Positions 1 to 6,689 of a DNA stretch of 64,000 bases are shown here, in pieces. The stretch is taken from assembly GCA_031460175.1 (NCBI GenBank), contig JAVKGW010000003.1, positions 62,001 to 126,000 of the forward strand, given 5' to 3'. Source of the DNA: Armatimonadota bacterium (GTDB lineage: Bacteria; Sysuimicrobiota; Sysuimicrobiia; Sysuimicrobiales; Sysuimicrobiaceae). Positions within the stretch are counted from its first letter, which is position 1. Each line of letters begins with the position of its first letter. The translations under genes were made by a program, and so were the position numbers. Under the pieces are notes generated by a model. It was not told where the DNA came from, did no database searches, and saw nothing but the letters and a program-made list of their open reading frames with translations.

Positions 1-26
1 CTCCTCAATTGCCCCAAAAAGAGCTT

Positions 27-64
27 GGGACAGCACATTCACACCCCGGCGAACGTGCTGTCCC
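27..64. other. 10-bp inverted repeat hairpin at left edge
   Basis: Positions 27-36 (GGGACAGCAC) and 55-64 (GTGCTGTCCC) are perfectly complementary around an 18-base loop. No T-tract follows on either strand. A second, tighter hairpin lies at 81-99 (GTGGACT/AGTCCAC, loop CTTTC). Both sit in the 175 bases downstream of the minus-strand transporter gene, where no coding sequence was seen. They may serve transcription termination or mRNA 3'-end protection, or belong to a gene left of the window. Confidence 0.35.
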
Positions 65-132
65 GGATGGTTCTGATCCTGTGGACTCTTTCAGTCCACA
101 CCTACGGATAGCCCCCAAAGATCCCCGGATCC

Positions 133-165
133 ATCGGTTCCCGATCCGATGGGACATCGGGTGTG
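133..165. repeat. Palindromic intergenic repeat, copy A
   Basis: This GC-rich segment contains CCCGAT (140-145) and ATCGGG (156-161), which can pair. Allowing small gaps, it resembles the segment at 9144-9174 (shared blocks ATCGG, CCCG, TCCGAT, ATCGGGTG). Both copies lie just downstream of the last gene of a minus-strand operon, which suggests a small extragenic palindromic repeat or a terminator-like element. Only two copies are visible, so the family assignment is tentative. Confidence 0.35.
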
Positions 166-175
166 AGCCTGAATT

Positions 176-1279
176 TCAGAGGAACCCTCGACCTACGAGG
201 AAGGCGGTGGCCCTCAGTCCCGTTCGGGCCCCCAGGTACAGACCCAGGGCGTAGATCCACCCGTCCACCCGCAGGGTGGCCACCGCGCTCCAGAAGCCCG
301 AGACGTTGCAGCCGATGGCCACCCACACGGCCACGCCCATCACGAGGCCCCCCAGGAACCCCACGGCGGCATCTCTGGCCCGCCAGGGGCGGAAGCCCAC
401 GAACTCGCCCGCGGCCAGGGCCCCCGTGAGCGCGCCCAGGATCAGGCCCGCGTCCAGGTGGAACCCCGGGTCGAGGGCCGGGATCCGCATCCCCCAGTAC
501 CGCGCCCACGGGAGCTCCCGCACCCCCGCCTCCGCGGTCCCCACCACCCACAGCACGAACCGGGCCAGGGGCAGCTGCACCCCCAGGGCGGAGTGGTACG
601 CGAACTGGATCACGAACAGGAGCGCAAAGACCAGCCCGCCCGCCCACGCGGGCCAGGGATGCCGGAGGGCGCGGTCGAGAAACGTCCCCGGACGGGGGGA
701 GGAGAGCGCGCTCTCGTGCGGACGGAGGCGTAGCAGCAGGATTCCCAGGATGGCCATGTTGAGGAGGGTGGCGGGGCCGAGGCCGATGAGATCCGGGAGG
801 TAGATCCGCCACCCCCATTCCAGGAGCCGCTCCGTGTAGGGCCAGGCGTACGCGGCACCGAGACCGTTCCCTACGAGGATTCCCAAAAAGGCCGCAAGGC
901 TCTTGGGCTGTCCCGTGCCGAGGCGGTACAGGGTTCCCGTCATGCACCCGCCCGCAAAGGGCATGGCTAGGCCGAACAGAAAGGCGCCCACGAGGGTGTG
1001 CCATCCGAAGGGGATGCGGGGCGCGCGGTTTAACCCCAGTTCCATCACCAGGGCGGATCCCACGGAGGCCGCTGCCAGCCCCAGGAGGATCCCCCGCAGC
1101 AGTTCCCGGTTCCCGTACAGGGCGGAGGCGAAGCACAGCCGCGTGCGCTGCAGCACGAAGCCGTAGCCCAGTCCCAGCAGGAGGAGTATGGCGGCGGCCC
1201 GCAGGCCTTGAGCCCAGGCCAGCCCCGCGGTGGCCGCGCTCAGGGCCACCACCGCCGCCGCAGCCGCCGTCGGACTCAC
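176..1279 (-). CDS. YeeE/YedE (TsuA-like) sulfur-compound transporter
   Basis: This 367-residue, highly hydrophobic protein belongs to the YeeE/YedE (DUF395) family, whose studied members import thiosulfate through conserved membrane cysteines. It shows the duplicated family signatures: RLCF with Cys49, GGCMTG with Cys112 and GCNVSGFW with Cys324, the likely substrate-relay cysteines. It is the last gene of a minus-strand operon with a TusA-like sulfurtransferase and a sulfide-dehydrogenase flavoprotein, so a role in moving reduced sulfur across the membrane is well supported. The exact substrate is inferred. It starts only a few bases after the cupredoxin gene, implying translational coupling. 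Confidence 0.88.
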   Translation of the reverse strand: MSPTAAAAAVVALSAATAGLAWAQGLRAAAILLLLGLGYGFVLQRTRLCFASALYGNRELLRGILLGLAAASVGSALVMELGLNRAPRIPFGWHTLVGAFLFGLAMPFAGGCMTGTLYRLGTGQPKSLAAFLGILVGNGLGAAYAWPYTERLLEWGWRIYLPDLIGLGPATLLNMAILGILLLRLRPHESALSSPRPGTFLDRALRHPWPAWAGGLVFALLFVIQFAYHSALGVQLPLARFVLWVVGTAEAGVRELPWARYWGMRIPALDPGFHLDAGLILGALTGALAAGEFVGFRPWRARDAAVGFLGGLVMGVAVWVAIGCNVSGFWSAVATLRVDGWIYALGLYLGARTGLRATAFLVGRGFL

Positions 1280-1283
1280 CTCC

Positions 1284-1724
1284 TCACTCCTCCACCACGA
1301 ACTCCCCGTACATGGTGACGTCGTGCCCCGGTACCGTGCACACGTACCGGTACCGGCCCGGCCGGTCCGCTACGAACCGGATCTCCTCCCGCTCCCCGGG
1401 TCCCAGGACCCGGGTCTTCGCGCCGGGGAAGGCGGGCTCCAGATACGGGGCTCGCTCCCGCGGGCCCACCACCCACAGATCGTGCTGGAGGCGATCCCGG
1501 TTCTCCAGCACGAGCCGCACCGGCCGTCCCGTCCGGACCCGGAGGGTGGGGCCGGGGACGCGGCCGCCGAACCGCATCCCCACATCCGCGGTGACCACGA
1601 GGAGCTGTTCTCCGCCTGCCGACCGGCCCCCGGTCCGGCAGCCTACGAAGAAGGCCGCGAGGAGGAGGACCGTGAGGACGTTCCGGATCAGCCGTACGCG
1701 GCCCGCAGGATCCCGTACTCCCAA
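1284..1724 (-). CDS. Cupredoxin-domain lipoprotein (small blue copper protein)
   Basis: This protein of about 146 residues has a hydrophobic export segment ending in AAFFVGC, a lipobox-like site that would anchor it outside the membrane. The rest is one cupredoxin domain. Candidate type-1 copper ligands are His in QHDLW, Cys and His in YVCTVPGH, and a following Met in VTMYG. No ATG lies near the expected start; the TTG at 1724 is preferred because GGAGG lies 10 bases upstream. That start overlaps the end of the flavoprotein gene by about 37 bases. In a sulfur operon it is plausibly the electron acceptor for the neighbouring flavoprotein; this is inference. Confidence 0.75.
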   Translation of the reverse strand: MGVRDPAGRVRLIRNVLTVLLLAAFFVGCRTGGRSAGGEQLLVVTADVGMRFGGRVPGPTLRVRTGRPVRLVLENRDRLQHDLWVVGPRERAPYLEPAFPGAKTRVLGPGEREEIRFVADRPGRYRYVCTVPGHDVTMYGEFVVEE

Positions 1725-2953
1725 CGCTTCCGGTCCTCCACGTGCTTGGGACTGGCGGGCGCGGTTCGGCTGCGGGCTCCGACGGGCCGTCCCTCCCGGT
1801 CCCAGGCGGCCTCCACCAGGAGGGCCTCCCTGCGGGAGACGTAGGGCCAGCATTGGTTGAAGACGGGATCCGGTTCCCCCCGATCCCGCCCCAGGGCCCG
1901 GGCGATGGCGTAGGCGGCGTTGCGGCCCTGCAGGAAGGCGGTGAAGGCGGACTTGGTGAAGGGGGAAGCCGCCACGTCCCCGAACGCGTAGACGTTCTCC
2001 TGCGCCCGCGTGCGGAAGGTGGCGGGGTCGATGGGGATGAAGGGAGTCCCCAGCCCTGCCTCCTCCACGAACAGGGGCGCCCGCTGGGGCGGGATCACGC
2101 TGGCGAGGTCGAACCGCTGCCGCTCGCCCCGGTCGGAGATGAGGGTGCGGGTGGAGGGGTCCAGCTCCACCACCTTGAAGGAGGGCTTGTAGACGATGCC
2201 CTTCTCGGAGAGGATCCGGCGCCACAGATCCGCGAGGGCAGGCGGTTGGGGCCGGTCGCTGGCATCCAGCACCACCACCTCCGCGCGCACCCCCTTGTTC
2301 CTCCAGTACTCCTGGACCAGGCACGCGATCTCGTACGGACCCGGAGGGCACTTGTAGGGGGGAGGAGGAACCGCGATGACGAAGGTCCCGCCCCGGAACG
2401 CCTCCACCGCATGCCGCAGCTCCAGGGTCCCCGCCCAGGTCCATGCGTGCGGGCTCAGCCTGCGGTTCTCCAGGAGGTTGCGGATCTCGTCCTCCGCGGG
2501 AACCAGTCCCGTGGCCACCGCGAGCACCGTGTACTCCACGAAGCCCCGCGGCGTGATCACCCGGTTGTCCCGCAGGCGCAGCCCCGTGACGGGAGTCCGG
2601 AGGACCTTGATCCCGTCCCGCTCAAGCCCCTCGAAGTTCACCGTGACCCTCTTGGGATCCTCCAGGCCCACGATGTAGTCCACGTGGGAGGGACCCGAGA
2701 CGTAGGTGGGGTTGCGCTCCAGCACCACCACCTCCACCTCAGGGGCCAGCTTGCGCAGGGTCCGGGCGCACATGGCGCCGCTGATGCCCGCGCCGACGAT
2801 CACCACCCGGCGGCCGGGGCGGGGCAGGAGCGGCCGGCTGGGTTCCTGGGCTGTGGCCCAGCCCAGGAGTCCCTTCCCGAAGCCCCCGGTGGCCGCGGCC
2901 AGGGTGGCCCCGCCCAACACCTTGAGGACCTGCCTTCGCGTGAGCCGATCCAT
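1688..2953 (-). CDS. FAD-dependent sulfide dehydrogenase, flavocytochrome c flavoprotein type
   Basis: This 421-residue oxidoreductase has an N-terminal twin-arginine-type export signal (TRRQVLKVLGG). A dinucleotide-binding fold follows, beginning VVIVGAGISGAMCA. Within the SQR/FccB superfamily, the cysteine motifs PPYKCPPGPYE and FNQCWPY are those of flavocytochrome c sulfide dehydrogenase flavoproteins, where the two cysteines form the redox-active site. FAD contacts are completed by VYAFGDVA. It would oxidise sulfide or polysulfide on the outer face of the membrane. The usual cytochrome c subunit (FccA) is not adjacent. A cupredoxin gene takes that place, which suggests copper-protein electron transfer. 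Confidence 0.83.
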   Translation of the reverse strand: MDRLTRRQVLKVLGGATLAAATGGFGKGLLGWATAQEPSRPLLPRPGRRVVIVGAGISGAMCARTLRKLAPEVEVVVLERNPTYVSGPSHVDYIVGLEDPKRVTVNFEGLERDGIKVLRTPVTGLRLRDNRVITPRGFVEYTVLAVATGLVPAEDEIRNLLENRRLSPHAWTWAGTLELRHAVEAFRGGTFVIAVPPPPYKCPPGPYEIACLVQEYWRNKGVRAEVVVLDASDRPQPPALADLWRRILSEKGIVYKPSFKVVELDPSTRTLISDRGERQRFDLASVIPPQRAPLFVEEAGLGTPFIPIDPATFRTRAQENVYAFGDVAASPFTKSAFTAFLQGRNAAYAIARALGRDRGEPDPVFNQCWPYVSRREALLVEAAWDREGRPVGARSRTAPASPKHVEDRKRWEYGILRAAYG

Positions 2954-2964
2954 CGCTTCACCCC

Positions 2965-3750
2965 TTAGGTGCACGTGGCGATGTAATTCAGGACTTCCGG
3001 CGTGGCGATCACCTGATAGGAGAAGACGAGATCCTCCCCCTCCGCCACCAGGTACCGGTCCTCGTAGTCCGCGAGGTACAGCTCCACCATCCCACGGCCG
3101 GAGGAGGTCAGCAGGCAGGTATTCGGTCCGCACCGGCTCTGCAGGGAAGCCCGCCCGTCCCGCACCTCCAGGTAGTCCCGGGTCCTCAGCAAGCCCACGA
3201 CGCCCTTCCCGGACCGCACCTCCACCCGGAGGAGGGTGCCGGGCACGAGCTGGTAAACCGGGAGCAGCAGGCGTCCGCCCCGCACCTGGACCGTGCCCTG
3301 GTTGCGCACGAGGTTCTGACCTCTGCGCAGGCGGGCCATGGCCTCCTCGATGGTGCCCGGCTCGTACCGGAGGGAGGTCTCTCCGGGGAGGAGATGGCGG
3401 ATGCGCAGGTGGAACTCGCTGCCGGAGTCGCTGGCGAGCGGGTAGCGGAGCTCCTTCACGTGGGTGAACACCTTGGCGGTGCGGGGGATCTGCCCGGCGC
3501 GGAACTGCGCGAGCTCCTCGGAGTTCCCATTGTGCTCGTAGATCACCACCTCCACGAGGCCCACGGTGCGCACCTCCACCACCGTGCGCTCTCCCGGCCG
3601 TACCACCCGCTTCAGCACGGCGTCGTCCCGGAGGACCAGGGCCGGGGCTTCCGGGCTCCGTCCCTCTTCTTGGGCAAGGAGCATCTGGAGTGCGAGGAAC
3701 CCGTTCAGCAAAAGTGCCAGGAGAATCGCGGGCCACCGCGCCACGGCCAT
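2965..3750 (-). CDS. Unknown exported protein of the sulfur operon
   Basis: This 261-residue protein is not recognised. It begins with a positively charged then hydrophobic stretch (RWPAILLALLLNGFLALQMLL), a signal peptide or membrane anchor. A mainly beta-type, charged body follows. Two cysteines four residues apart (SRCGPNTC) and one near the C-terminus (YIATCT) could bind metal or form disulfides. It lies between the TusA-like gene and the flavoprotein gene with short gaps, so it is probably a periplasmic or membrane-associated partner in sulfur oxidation. No heme-binding CxxCH motif is present, so it is not the missing cytochrome. Confidence 0.7.
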   Translation of the reverse strand: MAVARWPAILLALLLNGFLALQMLLAQEEGRSPEAPALVLRDDAVLKRVVRPGERTVVEVRTVGLVEVVIYEHNGNSEELAQFRAGQIPRTAKVFTHVKELRYPLASDSGSEFHLRIRHLLPGETSLRYEPGTIEEAMARLRRGQNLVRNQGTVQVRGGRLLLPVYQLVPGTLLRVEVRSGKGVVGLLRTRDYLEVRDGRASLQSRCGPNTCLLTSSGRGMVELYLADYEDRYLVAEGEDLVFSYQVIATPEVLNYIATCT

Positions 3751-3758
3751 CCACCCCC

Positions 3759-4025
3759 TCAGCGCATCCGGCGGATCCGGAACCGGTAAATCCCGTCCCG
3801 TCCGGCGAGCGGTTCGACCTCGTGCCCCCCCTGCCGGGCCCAGTTCCGGAGGTCGGCCTCGGCCTGGGGATCCGTCGCAAGCACTTCCAGCACCTGCCCG
3901 ATCCGAAGGCCACGGAGGGCCTCCTGGGCCTTCAGGAGGGGCAGCGGGCACAGCAGGCCCCGGCAGTCCAGCACCGCGTCCGCGGGCGCTTCCGTCTCCA
4001 GGGGAACCGGGTTGTCCGCACGCAT
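3759..4025 (-). CDS. TusA/SirA-family sulfurtransferase
   Basis: This 88-residue protein has the defining family motif CRGLLCPLPLLKAQEAL, in which Cys26 of the CPxP motif carries a persulfide. Family members shuttle sulfane sulfur in the cytoplasm for dissimilatory sulfur oxidation, tRNA thiolation or cofactor synthesis. It is the promoter-proximal gene of the minus-strand operon with a sulfide dehydrogenase and a YeeE/YedE transporter. That context favours dissimilatory sulfur trafficking, and TusA is a known partner of YeeE-type transporters. The ATG start is supported by GGAGG nine bases upstream. Confidence 0.9.
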   Translation of the reverse strand: MRADNPVPLETEAPADAVLDCRGLLCPLPLLKAQEALRGLRIGQVLEVLATDPQAEADLRNWARQGGHEVEPLAGRDGIYRFRIRRMR

Positions 4026-4064
4026 GGGGTAACCCTCCAGGAAGGTTTCGGGATTCCCGGGGAA

Positions 4065-4101
4065 GCGGGGGTAAGGCTACGCGGGTAGCCTCAGCCCCCG
4101 C
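4065..4101. promoter_or_regulatory. Interrupted two-tier hairpin in the tusA leader
   Basis: GCGGGGG (4065-4071) pairs with CCCCCGC (4095-4101). Nested inside, GGCTAC (4075-4080) pairs with GTAGCC (4085-4090) around a four-base loop. The element lies about 40 bases upstream of the minus-strand tusA-like start, between a predicted promoter and the gene. It could be an RNA structure controlling the sulfur operon or, through the inner palindrome, a repressor operator. No T-tract follows on the minus strand, so it is not a standard terminator. Confidence 0.45.
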
Positions 4102-4164
4102 ACAGGACAGATACACTGGCGGGGCGCGAAGAAGACGGTAACCTGCCGCTCGATCACGGCTTTA

Positions 4165-4193
4165 AGTTTACCGGGTGCCTCAGGCCGCGGCAA
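4165..4193 (-). promoter_or_regulatory. Predicted sigma-70-type promoter of the sulfur operon
   Basis: Read on the minus strand, TTGCCG (4188-4193) and TAAACT (4165-4170) are separated by 17 bases. Each matches four of six consensus positions. Transcription would start near 4158, giving a leader of about 130 bases that includes the hairpin at 4065-4101. There is no experimental support, and in GC-rich DNA such matches are only suggestive. Confidence 0.4.
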
Positions 4194-4215
4194 GGCGGGA
4201 GTACAATGGAGGTGC

Positions 4216-5384
4216 ATGGCACCTGCGGACGTGGTCATCATCGGCGGCGGGTGCATCGGCGCCAGCGTTGCCTTCCACCTGGCACGGGGCGCGAAGCACA
4301 CAGTGCTTCTCCTCGAACGGGACCGGGTGGGCACGGGTCCCACCGGGCGCACCGTGGGGATCATCCGGCTGCACTACTCCCACGAGCCCCTCATCCGGCT
4401 TGCCCTGCGCAGCCTTGATGCGTTCGCTCGCTTCGAGGCCCTCACGGGCCGCAGCGCGGACTTCACCCGCACGGGCTTCCTGCTGCTGGTGCCGGAGGCG
4501 GAGTGGGAAGGGTTAGTGGCCAACGTGGCGCTCCAGCGCCGCCTGGGGGTTCAGGTGGAGATCCTCACGGCCGAAGAGGTGGTGCGGCTGGACCCCCGGC
4601 TGAACCCGGAGGGGATCGCGGGTGGGGCGTACGAGCCGGAGAGTGGGTTCGCGGACGGGTACGCCACCGCCACGGCGTTCGCCGCCGCGGCCCGGGAGCA
4701 CGGCGCACAGATCGAGGAGGGAGTTCGGGCGGAGGCCATCGAGGTGCGAGGCGGGAGGGTCGCCCGCGTGCGCACCACGCGGGGGTCGTGGACACGCGGA
4801 CGGTTCTCGTGGCCGCGGGCGCGTGGAGCACGGCGCTCCTGCGGCCCCTCGGCGTGGATCTTCCCATCGTGGCGGCCCGGGAGCAGGTGGTGCACCTCGC
4901 GCCGCCGGAGGCCTTTGGATCCCTGGGATTCGTGGTGGAGGACCTCGCCCTGGGCTTTTACGCGCGGCCGGAGACGGGGGGTACGGCCCTCGTGGGCGTG
5001 CTGGAGGAAGAGCCGGAGGAGATCGTGGACCCGGACGGTTTTACCACAAGCGTGGACCTAGACTTCGTGGAGCGGGTGGCGCGCCTGTGGAGCGCGCGAT
5101 TCCCGGGGGCCCAGGAGGCGCAGTTCCGCGGTGGGTACGCCAGCCTCTACGACGTCACCCCGGACTGGCAGCCCATCTTGGGTCCCGTGGAGGGGATTGA
5201 AGGGCTTTACCTGGCCGCGGGTTTCAGCGGGCACGGGTTCAAGCTGAGCCCGGCCCTGGGCGAGGAGCTGAGTCGGTGGATGGTGGGCGAGGAGCCCACG
5301 GTGGACTTGAGGATGTTCTCCCTCCGACGATTCCAGGAGGGAAGTCTTTTGCGGGGGCGGCACCGGAGGGGGCTTCTCGGATAA
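4216..5384 (+). CDS. FAD-dependent DAO-family oxidoreductase, frameshifted
   Basis: The reading frame from 4216 encodes an FAD-binding start (DVVIIGGGCIGASVAFHLA) and the first half of a DAO-type amine/amino-acid oxidase (sarcosine oxidase beta or glycine oxidase relatives). At the G-run 4781-4785 the homology passes to another frame, which continues DTRTVLVAAGAWSTALL and ends with the C-terminal FAD motif LYLAAGFSGHGFKLSP. One extra G in the run would restore a single protein of about 390 residues. This is either a real mutation, slippage or a sequencing indel. The substrate is unknown. It stands alone, diverging from the sulfur operon, with GGAGG before the ATG. Confidence 0.72.
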
Positions 5385-5386
5385 GC

Positions 5387-6682
5387 CTACGGTCCCCGCA
5401 GGAGGGCCGGGATCGCGGCAGGCTCAGGAGCCCGGCGACTCAGGATTCGCCAGGCGGAGATCAGAAACCACCCGCCCCCGCAGGCCGCAAGCAAGCCCGC
5501 GGCCGCCAGCAGGGCGAGGGGGAGGTTCCAGGGGTGCGGGCCCGCCAGATAGGCCTTTCGGGGCATTCCGGATCCCGCGGCCAGGAGCAGGGCGGCCACC
5601 GTGAGCATCGCCCCGCCCCCGAAAAGGTTCAGCTGCGCCCTGCCCGCGCGGGGCAAGACCCCGTACCCGTTCTCCTCCAGCATCCGGTACACCATCCCCA
5701 TGAAGGCCGTGGTCACCCCGCCCACCAGCATGGCGTGGTAGTGGGCGGTGATCCGGAGGCTCTGGACGGCGCCGATGGGCGCGAGGATTCCGCCCAGCAG
5801 GTACAGGCCCACGGACCACCACAGGGCCGTCCGTTCGATGGATCCGCCGGGCCTGGGGGAAGCCTCGCGGATGCGGGGGAGGATCGCCGAGAGGTGGAGC
5901 AGGGTGGGGATGCTCAGGGCTCCTCCCAGGGCCGCGTTCGTCAGGGTCCAGCGGGGCAGGCCGGATGGATCCGGGGCCAAGTAGAGCAGGATGGAGAGGA
6001 AGGGGAGGAGGGCGGAGAGGGTGTAGGCGGAACGGGCCGCGGGTCCGTCCGCGGGGGGGACTCCGTATCCGGCCTCCGCCAAGGCGTGCCAGGCGAGGGC
6101 CAGGGCGGTCACGTACACGAACTGCAGGGCATGCCCGGCTCCCCATAGGGCCACCTGCGGGTTGGCCGTCCCGATCCGTCCCAGGCCCACCGCAGCCGCC
6201 AGGAGGCTCGCGATGTACGCCAGGGCCAGGGAGCGGGCGCCATGGGCGGAGATCTCCCGACCCTCAATCCGCAGACATGGAGTGAGGGCCGAGAGCGCGC
6301 CGAGGGCCACGAGTCCGTAGCCCACCGCGTAGATCGGGGAGGCCACGTAGGGGAGGTAGTCCACCACCACGGGCCGGCCAGGGAGTGCAAGGCCTGCCAA
6401 TAACCCACCCAGGCCGAGGATGGCCAGGTACGGGCTGAGGGGGGCCGGCCGGGTACCGGACCGGTGGAGGGCCACCGCGGCGCTGCAGCTCATCAGCCAC
6501 ACCACCAGGGAGAAGGTCACGTGGCCCACCAGTGCCTTGTAGAAGAGCTCGGGAGGGATGTGGCGCACAAGGGGCGCAAGCCTTCCCGCGGTGATGAGGA
6601 CGGCCAGGAGCCCGGCCATGGCCGCGGCGGCCAGGGAGACCTCCACCCATGCCACCACGCCGCCGCGGCCGTTCGGTGCCAT
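5387..6682 (-). CDS. Divergent heme-copper oxidase subunit-I-like membrane protein
   Basis: This 431-residue, roughly 12-helix protein resembles heme-copper oxidase/NO reductase subunit I. Histidines occupy the expected places: His54 (helix II), His184 in GAGHALQFVY (helix VI), His263 in LLHLSAIL (helix VII), and His314/His316 in AHYHAML (helix X). The usual adjacent His-His pair of helix VII is reduced to Leu-His, so the copper site would lack a ligand. It directly follows a more canonical subunit I gene with a seven-base gap and is surely co-transcribed. It may bind hemes without full oxidase chemistry, or act as a partner or accessory subunit. Its exact function is unknown. Confidence 0.68.
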   Translation of the reverse strand: MAPNGRGGVVAWVEVSLAAAAMAGLLAVLITAGRLAPLVRHIPPELFYKALVGHVTFSLVVWLMSCSAAVALHRSGTRPAPLSPYLAILGLGGLLAGLALPGRPVVVDYLPYVASPIYAVGYGLVALGALSALTPCLRIEGREISAHGARSLALAYIASLLAAAVGLGRIGTANPQVALWGAGHALQFVYVTALALAWHALAEAGYGVPPADGPAARSAYTLSALLPFLSILLYLAPDPSGLPRWTLTNAALGGALSIPTLLHLSAILPRIREASPRPGGSIERTALWWSVGLYLLGGILAPIGAVQSLRITAHYHAMLVGGVTTAFMGMVYRMLEENGYGVLPRAGRAQLNLFGGGAMLTVAALLLAAGSGMPRKAYLAGPHPWNLPLALLAAAGLLAACGGGWFLISAWRILSRRAPEPAAIPALLRGP

Positions 6683-6689
6683 CCTGCCC

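Noticed and set aside
102-1136. Long alternative-frame reading frames opposite or within the YeeE gene, and similar ones throughout
   Set aside because: High GC content makes stop codons rare in all frames. These frames have R/P/G-rich translations, no motifs, and mirror real genes.
4202-4207. TACAAT as a -10 element for the DAO oxidase gene
   Set aside because: It abuts the ribosome-binding site, only nine bases from the ATG, and there is no -35 at the right distance.
4077-4364. A minus-strand gene opposite the DAO oxidase start
   Set aside because: The frame is largely the antisense of a well-supported coding region, with arginine/proline-rich composition and no ribosome-binding site or recognisable domain.
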